Shown here: positions 9,336 to 18,151 of the stretch, piece after piece
How positions within the stretch are numbered: the stretch's first letter is position 1
Layout: every line of letters begins with the position of its first letter
Made by a program: the position numbers and the translations under genes
The notes under the pieces: generated by a model
What the model was told of the DNA's origin: nothing
Seen by the model: only the letters and a program-made list of their open reading frames with translations
Database searches by the model: none
Assembly: GCA_016215605.1 (NCBI GenBank)
Contig: JACRJB010000028.1
Coordinates: 1-49,653 of the forward strand
Reading direction: 5' to 3'
Source of the DNA: Rhodopseudomonas palustris
GTDB taxonomy: Bacteria > Pseudomonadota > Alphaproteobacteria > Rhizobiales > Xanthobacteraceae
Length of the DNA stretch: 49,653 nucleotides

Positions 9336-10111
9336 TGCGACCAGCCTGCGCTGAGGCCGCCATCGACGGTGACGATCACGCCCGAAGTGTAGCCGGAGCG
9401 ATCGGAGGCGAGGTAGGCCATCAGGTCCCCGATCTCGCGCGGATGCGCGGGACGGCCGAGCGGCAGGCCCTTCTGCAATTCCGGGTAGCGGTTCTCGTCG
9501 CCGAGTTGTGCCTTGGCCCGGGTCTTCAGCAGCGTGATGTGGCGATCGGTGCCGACCGGGCCGGGATTGATGCCGACCACGCGGATGTTGTCGGCGAGAC
9601 TCTTGCCGCCGAGCGCGCGGGTGAACGCCATCAGTGCAGCGTTGCCGGCGGAACCGCAGATGTAGTTGGCATCGAACTTCTCGCCGGCCGAGCCGATGTC
9701 GTTGATGATCACGCCGCCGCCGCGCTGCTTCATCTGCGCATAGACCAGCCGCGACAGATTGATGAAGCCGAACACCTTGAGGTCCCAGGCGTGTCGCCAG
9801 GTCGGCTCGTCGATCGCGTCGAGCGGGCCGCCGGGAATGTCGCCCGCATTGTTGATCAGGATGTCGATGTCGCCGGCGTCCTTCGCCAGCTTGGCGAGGT
9901 CGTCCGGCTTGCGCAGGTCGACGGCGTGAATCGCGACGCCGATCTCGTGCAGGTCGCGCAGCCGGACCGCCTGCGCTTCGAGCAGATCCTTGCTGCGCGC
10001 GGCGAGCCGCAGGTGGCAGCCTTCTTCGGCGAACGCTTCAGCCGCGGCCGCGCCGATGCCTTTCGACGCGCCGGTGATGAGCACGCGCTTGCCGCGCAGA
10101 TGCAGATCCAT
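9332..10111 (-). CDS. SDR-family oxidoreductase with a non-canonical active site
   Basis: A 259-residue Rossmann-fold protein with the classical SDR cofactor motif TGASKGIG (residues 13-20) and NNAG (87-90). The catalytic YxxxK is not intact: Y150 is followed four residues later by S154. If the helix is aligned on AALMAFTRAL instead, the Tyr and Lys positions are G153 and N157. It may therefore be an atypical SDR subfamily, a different chemistry, or a weak enzyme. It lies 61 bp downstream of the fused Liv ATPase gene on the same strand and may be transcribed with the transporter. Its stop codon is inside the palindrome of a repeat element, so the C-terminus (SAGWSH) may have been reset by repeat insertion. 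Confidence 0.85.
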   Translation of the reverse strand: MDLHLRGKRVLITGASKGIGAAAAEAFAEEGCHLRLAARSKDLLEAQAVRLRDLHEIGVAIHAVDLRKPDDLAKLAKDAGDIDILINNAGDIPGGPLDAIDEPTWRHAWDLKVFGFINLSRLVYAQMKQRGGGVIINDIGSAGEKFDANYICGSAGNAALMAFTRALGGKSLADNIRVVGINPGPVGTDRHITLLKTRAKAQLGDENRYPELQKGLPLGRPAHPREIGDLMAYLASDRSGYTSGVIVTVDGGLSAGWSH

Positions 10112-10172
10112 GCCGTTCCTCCCGCAAGATCGTTCCGGTTGCTGAAAGTATCGAGCGGGACCCGCGTGCGGT

Positions 10173-11654
10173 CTAGAGATATCCTTCGCCCGCTTCGGCC
10201 GCGAACCGCGCCGGATCGCCTTCCCATACGATGCGCGCGTGTTCGAGGACGTAGACGCGATCCGCGTGCGGCAGCGCGAAGGTGACGTTCTGCTCGCCGA
10301 GCAGCACCGTGATCGGCGTGGTCTGCCGCAGTCTTTCCAGCGCCTTCGACAGCTGTTCGAGGATCACCGGCGCGAGTCCGAGCGTCGGCTCGTCGAGGAT
10401 CAGGATGGTCGGCTTCATCATCAGCGCGCGCCCGATCGCCAGCATCTGTTGCTCGCCGCCGGACAGCGTCTGGGCCATCTGGCCCTGGCGTTCCTTGAGG
10501 ATCGGAAATAGCTCGAACAGCCAGGCGAGTTGCGCCTCGCGCTCCGCGTCGGGCAACGCCTGTCCGCCGAGGTCGAGATTCTCGCGCACGCTCATCTCGC
10601 CGAACAGTTCGCGCGACTCGGGGCATTGCACGATGCCGCCGCGCGCGATCTTCGCCGCCGAGATGCCGCGCAGCTTGTCGCCGCCGCGCAGGATTTCGCC
10701 GGAGTAGGGCAGGAAGCCGGAGATGGTGTTGAACAGCGTGGTCTTGCCGGCGCCGTTGAGGCCGACCACCGAGACGAACTCGCCTTCGTGGACGTGGATC
10801 GACACGTTCTCCAGCGCCTGGGCCTTGCCGTAGAACACGCTGACGTTCTCGACCTGCAGCAGCGGCACCTTGTCCTTGAAGCTGGTCTCCGGCCGCGCCG
10901 AGGTCTCGATCGCGCCGCCGAGATAGACCCGGCGCACGGTTTCGTTCTTCATCACCTCGCTGGCGGCGCCGGTGCAGATCTCTTCGCCGAGATACATCGC
11001 CAGCACGCGGTCGACGAGGGCGGCGACGCTCTTGACGTTGTGGTCGACCAGCAGCACCGCGCGGCCCTCGTCGCGGAAGCTCGAGATCAGTTCGGAGAAG
11101 ACGCCGACTTCGGCCAGCGTCAGGCCCGCGAACGGCTCGTCGACCAGCACCACCTTGGGATCGCGCGCGATGGCCTTCGCCAGTTCCAGCCGGCGCAGAT
11201 CGGCGAACGGCAGCGTCGGCGGCTTGCGCCGCATCACGCCGCCGAGGCCAACGCGCTCGGCGATCGCCTCGGCGCGTTCGGTCAGCGCCTTGTCGTGAAA
11301 CAGCGCGAGCAGGCTGTCGGGCAGCAGCGCCACCATGATGTTTTCCAGCACGGTCTGCCGGTTCAGCGGCCGCGAATGCTGGAACACCATGCCGAAGCCC
11401 TTGCGGGCGATCTTGTGGGCGGGGAGGCCGGCGATGTCGTCGCCCTGAAACACGACCTCGCCCGAAGTCGGACGTTCGATCCCCATGATCGACTTCATCG
11501 CGGTCGATTTGCCCGAGCCGTTCGGGCCGATCAGGCCGAAGATCTCGCCGGCGTGCAGGTCGAACGACAGGTTCTTCACCGCGGTGAGGCCGCCGAAGCG
11601 CTTGGTCAGGCCGCGGACTTCGAGCACGGGAGCGAAGTTTGAGGTGGCATCCAT
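10173..11654 (-). CDS. Fused LivG-LivF ABC transporter ATPase (two NBDs in one chain)
   Basis: A 493-residue protein containing two complete nucleotide-binding domains. The first (about 1-245) is LivG-like, with Walker A G43PNGSGKST51, Walker B LVDEP and a degenerate signature LPFADLRR. The second (about 263-493) is LivF-like, with Walker A G298LNGAGKTT306, signature LSGGEQQ and Walker B LILDEPTLG. Most branched-chain amino acid-type transporters encode these as separate genes, as the system at 24705-26124 does. No internal stop or restart is visible, so this is a true fusion giving a covalent ATPase heterodimer. Its ATG overlaps the stop of the permease gene by one base (TGATG), implying translational coupling. 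Confidence 0.93.
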   Translation of the reverse strand: MDATSNFAPVLEVRGLTKRFGGLTAVKNLSFDLHAGEIFGLIGPNGSGKSTAMKSIMGIERPTSGEVVFQGDDIAGLPAHKIARKGFGMVFQHSRPLNRQTVLENIMVALLPDSLLALFHDKALTERAEAIAERVGLGGVMRRKPPTLPFADLRRLELAKAIARDPKVVLVDEPFAGLTLAEVGVFSELISSFRDEGRAVLLVDHNVKSVAALVDRVLAMYLGEEICTGAASEVMKNETVRRVYLGGAIETSARPETSFKDKVPLLQVENVSVFYGKAQALENVSIHVHEGEFVSVVGLNGAGKTTLFNTISGFLPYSGEILRGGDKLRGISAAKIARGGIVQCPESRELFGEMSVRENLDLGGQALPDAEREAQLAWLFELFPILKERQGQMAQTLSGGEQQMLAIGRALMMKPTILILDEPTLGLAPVILEQLSKALERLRQTTPITVLLGEQNVTFALPHADRVYVLEHARIVWEGDPARFAAEAGEGYL

Positions 11655-12577
11655 CAGGTGCGAGCCTCGCGCGACATGGCTGCTCCGAGGAACCCGCCGG
11701 GGAAGAACAGCACGACGAGCAGCGCGATCGCCGAGACGATGAAGGTGGCGAGTTCACCTGTCGGCCGCAGGAATTCGCCGGCGACGATCAGGAAGATCGC
11801 GCCGAGCGCGGCGCCGAGCACGGTGCGTCGCCCGCCGAGCACCGCGGCGACGATCACGTTCACGCCGACCGCGACGTCGACCACGGTGCCGACCGAGGCG
11901 GTGCCGAAATAGAACACCAGCAGCGCGCCGGCGAGGCCGGAGAAGAACGCGCTGACGACGAAGGCGAACAGCTTGTGCTTGACGATGTTGAAGCCGAGCG
12001 CGCCGGCCTGCACGGGGTCTTGTCCCGACGCCTGCAGCACCAGCCCGATCGGCGATTGCGACAGCCCGTAGAGGATCGCCGCGCTCACTGTCATGAAGCC
12101 GAGGGCGATCCAGTAATTGGCGCTGGCGCTGATGGTGATGACGTCCGGGATGGTGAGGCCGATCTCGCCGCCGGTCAGGTCGGCGAACACCACGATGAAG
12201 TTCTGCAGCATCAGCACCGCCACCAGCGTGGTCAGGCCGAAGTAAGGTCCGCGCACCCGCAGCGCCGGCAGCGCCAGCACGAAACCGGCGATCACCGCCG
12301 CCATCGCGCCGATGAAGATGCAGACATACGGCGATACGCCGTATTGGTTGTTGATGATGCCGGCCGTGTAGGCGCCGACGCCGATCAGGAAGGTCGGGCC
12401 GAAATTGACCTCGCCGGCGAAGCCGAACAGCAGGTCCCAGGACATCGCGAACACGCCGAAATAATACGCCACGGTCAGCAGGCCGAGGATGTAGCCGGAG
12501 ACGTACAGCGGCAGCGTCGAGGCCACCACGACCATCACCAGCGAGATCCAGAACAGCCGCGTCTTGAAGAACCCCAT
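11654..12577 (-). CDS. livM: Branched-chain amino acid-type ABC transporter permease, LivM-like
   Basis: A 307-residue, very hydrophobic inner-membrane permease of the LivM type, with about eight membrane helices and the family segment GFAGEVNFGPTFLIGVGAY, which corresponds to the helix carrying the GQxSLG-like motif in LivM. It pairs with the LivH-like protein encoded just upstream (one base between the genes) and with the fused ATPase downstream, which it overlaps by one base. The substrate class of such HAAT-family systems includes amino acids, amides, urea and aromatic acids; the neighbours do not decide between these. Confidence 0.92.
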   Translation of the reverse strand: MGFFKTRLFWISLVMVVVASTLPLYVSGYILGLLTVAYYFGVFAMSWDLLFGFAGEVNFGPTFLIGVGAYTAGIINNQYGVSPYVCIFIGAMAAVIAGFVLALPALRVRGPYFGLTTLVAVLMLQNFIVVFADLTGGEIGLTIPDVITISASANYWIALGFMTVSAAILYGLSQSPIGLVLQASGQDPVQAGALGFNIVKHKLFAFVVSAFFSGLAGALLVFYFGTASVGTVVDVAVGVNVIVAAVLGGRRTVLGAALGAIFLIVAGEFLRPTGELATFIVSAIALLVVLFFPGGFLGAAMSREART

Positions 12578-12578
12578 C

Positions 12579-13454
12579 TCAGCGCCTCCCGAGCAGGCCC
12601 TGCGGCCGCAGATACATCACGATCACCAAGAGCAGCAGTGCCGGAATGGTCCGGTAGGCGGGGGAGATCATGTAGGCGGTGAAGGTCTCCAGATAGCCGA
12701 CCACGAAGGCGGCGATCAGCGAGCCCGAAACGCTGCCGAGCCCGCCCAGCACCACGATCGAGAACGCGCTCGCCGTCAGCGGGCCGACGCTGTAGGAGGA
12801 GACGCCGAGGAACATGCCGAGCAGCACGCCGGCGATGCCGGCGAGCACGCCGTAGATCGCCCACACCACGACGTAGATGTTGGTCAGCTCCAGCCCGAGC
12901 AGCGTCACGCCGCGCGGGTTCATCGACGCCGCCAGCACCGCCTTGCCCATCTTGGTGCGGTTGACCAGCAGCCACAGCAGCCCGATCACCAGGCAGCACA
13001 CCAGCGCGGTGAAGATCTCGTTGCGCGGGGTGCGGACGCCCAAGATCTCGACCACGCCCTCGACGATCGGCAGCACCGTCTTGGCGTTGTTGGTGAACAG
13101 ATAGGCGATCACCTCCTGGATCATGATGCCCCACAGCAGCGTGCCGGTGAGGACGAAGATTTCCTTCTCTTCGTTGGCGATCCGCCGCGAGCGCTGGATC
13201 GGCTGCACCACCGCGAAATAGGTCAGCAGCGCCGCGACCAAAGCGGTTGCGATGCCGATCACCGCACCGACGTAGTTGCCGACGCCGAACGTGCTCGATG
13301 CGGCCCAGGCCGCCACCGCGGCCGCCACCATGATGGCGCCGTGGGACAGATTGAGCACGCCGGACACGCCGAAGATCAGGGTGAAGCCGGTGGCGCCGAG
13401 CGCGTACAACGCGCTGATGGCGAAGCCGTCGATCAGGATCTGCAGGGGGAGCAT
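12579..13454 (-). CDS. livH: Branched-chain amino acid-type ABC transporter permease, LivH-like
   Basis: A LivH-like permease of about 291 residues, with the family opening ILIDGFAISALYALGATG and the motif FGVSGVLNLSHGAIMV. An in-frame ATG exists at 13490, but it lies inside a palindromic repeat (the ATGACGAACG end seen in the other copies) and has no proper ribosome binding site. The ATG at 13454 (MLPLQILIDG), with GAAGG a few bases upstream, matches the usual LivH N-terminus better. It forms the heterodimeric membrane channel with the LivM-like protein. A repeat and a strong hairpin separate it from the binding-protein gene upstream. Confidence 0.88.
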   Translation of the reverse strand: MLPLQILIDGFAISALYALGATGFTLIFGVSGVLNLSHGAIMVAAAVAAWAASSTFGVGNYVGAVIGIATALVAALLTYFAVVQPIQRSRRIANEEKEIFVLTGTLLWGIMIQEVIAYLFTNNAKTVLPIVEGVVEILGVRTPRNEIFTALVCCLVIGLLWLLVNRTKMGKAVLAASMNPRGVTLLGLELTNIYVVVWAIYGVLAGIAGVLLGMFLGVSSYSVGPLTASAFSIVVLGGLGSVSGSLIAAFVVGYLETFTAYMISPAYRTIPALLLLVIVMYLRPQGLLGRR

Positions 13455-13485
13455 GCGGGCCTTCTGTGCAGCGGACGTCACGTTC

Positions 13486-13585
13486 GTCATTCCGGGACGC
13501 GCCTCTTGGCGCGGGCCCGGAATCCATACTCCCGGCGGTGGTTATGGATTCCGGGTTCGCGCTACGCGCGCCCCGGAATGACGAA
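13486..13585. repeat. Palindromic intergenic repeat, family A (paired units)
   Basis: Two units in opposite orientation: GTCATTCCGGGA...GGCCCGGAATCCAT at 13486-13529 and GGATTCCGGG...CCCCGGAATGACG at about 13547-13583. The inner stems differ between units (CGCGCC/GGCGCG in one, CGCG/CGCG in the other) but both still pair. It sits between the binding-protein gene and livH of the same operon. Confidence 0.8.
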
Positions 13586-13612
13586 CGAGAGGGTGGGATG
13601 CCTGGATGCGAA

Positions 13613-13640
13613 GAGAGCTCTCGGCGGACCGAGAGCTCTC
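13613..13640 (-). terminator. Strong 12-bp hairpin just after the binding-protein gene
   Basis: Two perfect arms GAGAGCTCTCGG and CCGAGAGCTCTC enclose a 4-base loop. On the minus strand it starts about 10 bases after the stop codon at 13651. It lacks a clear run of T residues, so it may act as a partial terminator or an RNA 3' stabiliser in the SBP-livH gap rather than a full stop. Confidence 0.6.
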
Positions 13641-13650
13641 GCCTCACAGC

Positions 13651-14900
13651 TCAGTTCGCCGTCACCTTGATGAAGGCCGGGAACTTGATCTTGCTCTTGG
13701 CGACTTCCGGCGGCCACACCGCGACCTGTTGGCCGTCCTGCCATTGCAGCATCAGGCCGGTGATCAGGCCCTTGCCGTATTTCAGGCCGTGGGTGAAGGC
13801 ATCGTCCTTGCCGTAGAACTGGACGCGGCCGATGGTGCCCTCGTAGTCGGTCTTCTCCAGCGCCGCGACCAGCTTGTCGGCGTCGGTCGAGCCGGCGCGC
13901 TTCACCGCTTCGGCGATGTAGTAGACTTCGTCATAGGCGGTGTAGCCCGCATAGGACGGGTAGTTGCCGTATTTGGCCTTGAAGGCGTCGGCGAACGGCA
14001 CGGATTTCGGCGTCACCGCGACGCCGGTGCCGGACACGCCCTGATACAGCACGCCGTCGGAGGCGTTGTTGGTGTCCTTGCCGAAGGTCGAGTTGGTGGC
14101 TTGCGAGGAGATCCCGAACATCGGGATCGGCACCTGCTGGTTCTTCCACTGCACCGTGGGCTGCACGCCGACATGCGAAATGCCGGTGATGATCACGTCG
14201 GGCTTGGAGGCCTCGATCTTGTTGAAGATCGGGGTGAAATCGGTGGTGTCCGGCGAGAACCGGATGTGATCCAGCACCTTGAGGCCGACCGTCGGCAGGC
14301 AATCCTTGTAGCCGACGTCGAGCGGCTTGGTCCAGGCGGCGTCCTCGCTCATGATCACCGCGCTCTTCATCTTGCGCGCGTCGACCAGCAGATCCTTGCC
14401 GGCGTCGCAGACCGACTGCCCAGTTCGCCCGAGGTGAGATAGCCGTGGAAGGTGTATTTGTTCTTCTCGTAGTCGGCGTGGATCGCCTTGGTGATCTCGT
14501 TCGACGCTGCGCCCGGGGTGATGAACGGGGTCTTCAGCCGCGACGCCCACGGCATCAGCGCCAGCACCACCTCGGAGATGTAGCTGGCGATCACGACATT
14601 GACCTTGTCCTCGTTGACGGCGCGCTGGAAGGCGCGCACCGAATCCGCCGAAGACGAATGGTTGTCGTAGGTGACGATCTCGATCTTGCGGCCGTCGATG
14701 CCGCCTTTGCCGTTGATTTCATCGGCCGCGAGCTGCGCCGCCTGCGGAATCGATGCGCCGGCGATCGCCTGGGCCTCCGCGATCACGCCGATCTTGATCG
14801 GATCGGCGGCGGAAGCGGACTGGGCGCCGAATCCGAGCGCTGTCGCCATCACGACGGCGCGCAACGACCATGAACGGACGGGGGTGGGAGCTGCTGTCAT
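13651..14900 (-). pseudogene. Branched-chain amino acid-type ABC transporter substrate-binding protein, frameshifted
   Basis: The N-terminal part runs from 14900 with a signal peptide (MTAAPTPVRSW to SASA) and the Peripla_BP_6 opening IKIGVIAEAQAIAG, and stays in frame through FHGYLTSGELG. The rest of the domain, from QSVCDAGKDLLVDARKMKS to KVTAN at 13651, continues in another frame. The junction is at about 14419-14424 (minus-strand GAACTGGGCAGTCGG). Restoring one missing base would give GELGQSVCDAGKD, so a single-base deletion has split an otherwise intact protein of about 415 residues. Both halves are well conserved and a good ribosome binding site (GAGGAAA) precedes 14900. This may be a recent inactivation or a sequencing error. 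It is first in the transporter operon. Confidence 0.88.
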
Positions 14901-15114
14901 GACGTTTCCTCGTTATTCTTGTTGGAGGCGCGTAGGCCTGGGGCTTGTTTTGATCAGCCTGCCGGGAGTGTAGCGCGCGTTTTGTCGCAGGCAAGCACAA
15001 TGGTCCGATCTTGACATCGAAACCGCGTGTGCACTGCAGCGTTGATCGCTGGCGTACTTTGGTCCACATGCAGGTGCTGAATTTTCGCGCAACTATCGAA
15101 TCGAGGAACTCGCG
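14901..15114. promoter_or_regulatory. Divergent intergenic region between transporter operon and tartrate/malate dehydrogenase
   Basis: This 214-bp gap must carry promoters for both directions. A consensus -35-like TTGACA occurs at 15011-15016 on plus, but I see no convincing -10 at the right distance. No regulator gene is adjacent and no clear operator palindrome was found. Confidence 0.35.
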
Positions 15115-16194
15115 TTGACCATCAAGAAAGACGAATACCGGATCGCGGTCATTCCAGGCGACGGCATCGGCAAGGAAGTGATGCCGGAAGGCCTGCGTGC
15201 GCTTGAGGCGGCGGCGAAGAAGCATCGCGTCAAGCTGAAGTTCGATCACTTCGATTTCGCCAGCTACGACTACTATGAAAAGCACGGCCAGATGATGCCG
15301 GACGACTGGAAGGAGAAGATCGGCGGCCACGACGCGATCTTCTTCGGCGCGGTCGGCTGGCCGGAGAAGATCCCGGATCACATTTCGTTGTGGGGATCGC
15401 TGATCAAGTTTCGGCGTGAATTCGATCAATACGTCAATCTGCGCCCGGTGCGGCTGATGCCCGGCGTGCCGTCGCCGCTCGCCGGCCGCAAGCCGGGCGA
15501 TATCGATTTCTGGGTGGTGCGTGAGAACACCGAGGGCGAGTATTCATCGGTCGGCGGCCGGATGTTCCCCGACACCGATCGCGAATTCGTCACCCAGCAG
15601 ACGGTGATGACCCGGACCGGCGTCGACCGCATCCTGAAATTCGCATTCGAGCTGGCGCAGTCGCGGCCGAAGCGGCATCTCACCTCGGCGACCAAGTCGA
15701 ACGGCATCTCGATTACCATGCCGTATTGGGACGAACGCGTCGAAGCGATGGCGAAGGCCTATCCTGACGTGAAGTGGGACAAGTATCACATCGACATTCT
15801 CACCGCGCATTTCGTGCTGCATCCGGACTGGTTCGACGTCGTGGTGGGCTCCAATCTGTTCGGCGACATCCTGTCGGATCTCGGCCCGGCTTGCACCGGC
15901 ACGATCGGCATCGCGCCGTCGGGCAACATCAATCCGGAAGGCGACTTTCCGAGCGTGTTCGAGCCGGTGCACGGCTCGGCGCCGGACATCGCCGGGCAGG
16001 GCATCGCCAACCCGATCGGGATGATCTGGTCGGGCGCGATGATGCTCGAGCATCTCGGCGAGAAGGCTGCGGCGGATTCCATCGTCAAGGCGATCGAGCG
16101 CACGCTCGGCGAACGCACGTTGCGCACCCGCGATCTCGGCGGCCAGGCCGACACGACGGCTTGCGGCAAAGCCGTGGCAGAGATGGTGGAGTAG
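15115..16194 (+). CDS. ttuC: Tartrate dehydrogenase/decarboxylase or D-malate dehydrogenase (IMDH/IDH superfamily)
   Basis: A 359-residue beta-decarboxylating dehydrogenase of the isopropylmalate/isocitrate superfamily. The N-terminus IAVIPGDGIGKEVMPE and the NTEGEYSSVGGR segment are typical of the TtuC/DmlA branch rather than LeuB or Icd. Metal-binding aspartates lie in GSNLFGDILSDL, and the cofactor segment EPVHGSAPDIAGQG is present. It should oxidise D-malate and/or tartrate with NAD+ to pyruvate or oxaloglycolate/glycerate plus CO2. The start is a TTG at 15115 with GAGGAA about 7 bases upstream. It is divergent from a broken ABC binding-protein gene, so the substrate might be a dicarboxylic hydroxyacid; which one (tartrate or malate) is not resolved by sequence. 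Confidence 0.88.
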   Translation: MTIKKDEYRIAVIPGDGIGKEVMPEGLRALEAAAKKHRVKLKFDHFDFASYDYYEKHGQMMPDDWKEKIGGHDAIFFGAVGWPEKIPDHISLWGSLIKFRREFDQYVNLRPVRLMPGVPSPLAGRKPGDIDFWVVRENTEGEYSSVGGRMFPDTDREFVTQQTVMTRTGVDRILKFAFELAQSRPKRHLTSATKSNGISITMPYWDERVEAMAKAYPDVKWDKYHIDILTAHFVLHPDWFDVVVGSNLFGDILSDLGPACTGTIGIAPSGNINPEGDFPSVFEPVHGSAPDIAGQGIANPIGMIWSGAMMLEHLGEKAAADSIVKAIERTLGERTLRTRDLGGQADTTACGKAVAEMVE

Positions 16195-16208
16195 GGCGCC
16201 GGCTGCCG

Positions 16209-17084
16209 TCAGTGCCGGGCGACTGCGGCGCGCTTCGGCGCGCCGCGGCCGATCTGGGTCGCCGCCTTGCGCATCGTCCGCCGCCGTAGCAGCGGCGGTC
16301 GCCGCTGCGGTTTGCGCGGCCGGAGGGCAATCGGATAATCCGGCTTGCGGCTCGGCAACGGCGGCTGTGTTCGCTCCGGCCGCTTGGACTTGTCGCGCAG
16401 TGGCCGCTTGGCTCCATTGGACCGCTTCGCCGCTGGACGGCCGATCGGGCGCTGCTTCGTCACCGCCGGCTTGCGCAACTCCCGGGGCTGGCCGACGATC
16501 ACCCGGCGCGCCGGCGCTGCGACGATCGGAGGCGCAACGATCGGGGAGAGCACCATGCTGATCGGCGAGTCGAGCGTAGGCTCCGGATCGGATGCGATCG
16601 GCAGGGCGAGCGCGGGCGGAGCAATCGCCAGCGGCGAGGCAGCGGCGATCGCACGGGGCGCGACGTCGACGGACCTGGCGCCGGCATCTGGAATGCGCAC
16701 CGCGCGCGATAATGGCCCGGTCATGCCGCGCAGGATTTCGGACACATAGAACGCGGCGATCAATGCCGCGGCGCCGTAGATGAAGTCCGGCCGGAACATC
16801 AGGGCGATGCCGACCACGCCGAGAGCGATCGTCGCCGCTCTCAGCAGCTTGTCGCCGTCGTCGAGCATGACATCGAGCCAGAGCCAGTTGCTACGCTGCC
16901 AGATCGGCGGCAGCAGCTTGATGCCCAGTATGTCGCGGGCTTTCGCGAAGCCGATCTCACTCGCCGTGAGAAGATACCAGGTGATCCCGAAAGCCAGCAG
17001 GAACGCGACCGTTCCGCCAAGTCCGGCGGCGGAGCCGACGATGATGACGACGCCGATGGCGCAAACTGCGTACCAGTCTTTCAT
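16209..17084 (-). CDS. Unknown membrane protein with a proline-rich, very basic C-terminal tail
   Basis: A 291-residue protein that I do not recognise. The first 130 residues contain about four hydrophobic helices (roughly 6-24, 26-42, 83-97 and 101-117). The middle (130-195) is rich in Ala, Pro and Ile. The last 95 residues are crowded with Lys, Arg and Pro (for example RPIGRPAAKRSNGAKRPLR) and have low complexity. A membrane anchor with a cationic cytoplasmic tail could bind nucleic acid, phospholipid or an acidic partner, but that is inference. It ends 14 bp from the convergent dehydrogenase gene. Codon usage is like its neighbours. Confidence 0.65.
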   Translation of the reverse strand: MKDWYAVCAIGVVIIVGSAAGLGGTVAFLLAFGITWYLLTASEIGFAKARDILGIKLLPPIWQRSNWLWLDVMLDDGDKLLRAATIALGVVGIALMFRPDFIYGAAALIAAFYVSEILRGMTGPLSRAVRIPDAGARSVDVAPRAIAAASPLAIAPPALALPIASDPEPTLDSPISMVLSPIVAPPIVAAPARRVIVGQPRELRKPAVTKQRPIGRPAAKRSNGAKRPLRDKSKRPERTQPPLPSRKPDYPIALRPRKPQRRPPLLRRRTMRKAATQIGRGAPKRAAVARH

Positions 17085-17208
17085 GCGCGACCCTCCCTGT
17101 AGACGTGGGAGTGTCGCACAGGGAGCGGCGCACCGGCCTTGATCCGGATCAGCCCGCCGCGGGGCGTGGCTGGTAGCTAATTGCCGTTGTGGCGAAGTCG
17201 AGGGTCAA

Positions 17209-18123
17209 CTACGCGGCTTTGGCGATCCGGCGGCAGTGCTCGAGTGAGGCGGCGATCAGATTCTCGCTCGCTTCCGGCGTGCGGAATGCCGAATGCGCCG
17301 ACAGCGTGACATTGGGCAGCTTGGTCAGCGGATGATCCGCCGGCAGCGGCTCGATCTCGAACACGTCGAGCGCGGCGTGGCGCAGATGGCCCGATTGCAG
17401 CGCGTCGATCATCGCCGCCTCGTCGGTCAGGCCGGCGCGCGCGGTGTTGACCAGAATCGCACCGGGCCGCATCGCGGCGATGCGCTCGCGCGACAGGAAT
17501 CCGCGGGTGGCGTCGTCGAGCAGCAAATGGAGAGAGACGACGTGGCTGTCGCGCAGCAGCGTGTCGATGTCGACGAAGCTGACGCCGGGCACCGTTTTCG
17601 GCGTGCGGTTCCAGGCGATCACCTTCATGCCGGAGCCGTGCGCGATCCGCGCCACCTCGGCGCCGATGCCGCCGAATCCGATCAGGCCGAGGGTCTTGCC
17701 GGTCAGTTGCATGCCGTCTTCGCGCAGCCACTGGCCGGCGCGCATCTCGCGGTCCATCAGCGCGAGGTTGCGCGCCGCGGCCCACATCAAGGCGATGGTG
17801 GATTCGGCGACGGCGGTGTCGCCATAGCCGCGGATCAGATGCACGTCGATGCCGAGTTCGGCGAGCTCCTCGATGTTCATGTAGCTGCGCGCGCCGGTGC
17901 CGAGGAACACCACGTGCTTCAAGCCGGCGCAGTCGCGTGCGATCTCGGTCGGCAGATAGGTGTGATCGATGATCGCGATCGAGGCGCCGGCGAGCACGCC
18001 CGGCAACTCCTCCGGCGTCACGTCGGGATCGCGGTGGATCACGATCGCCGGATCGTCCGGCCTGGCCTGTTGCTCCATGATCATCGCCAGCGTCTCGCTG
18101 GCATCGACGAACACCGCGTGCAT
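17209..18123 (-). CDS. D-isomer-specific 2-hydroxyacid dehydrogenase
   Basis: A 304-residue NAD(P)-dependent dehydrogenase of the D-2-hydroxyacid family (phosphoglycerate/glyoxylate reductase fold). The Rossmann motif is G149FGGIG154. The catalytic arginine is R229 in LVNTARAGL, the acidic residue of the relay lies in DVFEIEP (about 256-258) and the catalytic histidine is H277 in LSAHSAF. The start ATG at 18123 has GAGAGGA 6 bases upstream. It follows an M20 amidohydrolase by 28 bp on the same strand, suggesting an operon in which a hydrolysed intermediate is reduced or oxidised at the alpha carbon. The actual 2-keto/2-hydroxy acid is unknown. Confidence 0.9.
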   Translation of the reverse strand: MHAVFVDASETLAMIMEQQARPDDPAIVIHRDPDVTPEELPGVLAGASIAIIDHTYLPTEIARDCAGLKHVVFLGTGARSYMNIEELAELGIDVHLIRGYGDTAVAESTIALMWAAARNLALMDREMRAGQWLREDGMQLTGKTLGLIGFGGIGAEVARIAHGSGMKVIAWNRTPKTVPGVSFVDIDTLLRDSHVVSLHLLLDDATRGFLSRERIAAMRPGAILVNTARAGLTDEAAMIDALQSGHLRHAALDVFEIEPLPADHPLTKLPNVTLSAHSAFRTPEASENLIAASLEHCRRIAKAA

Positions 18124-18151
18124 GATAGTCCTCTCCGATCCAGCCGTCGTA

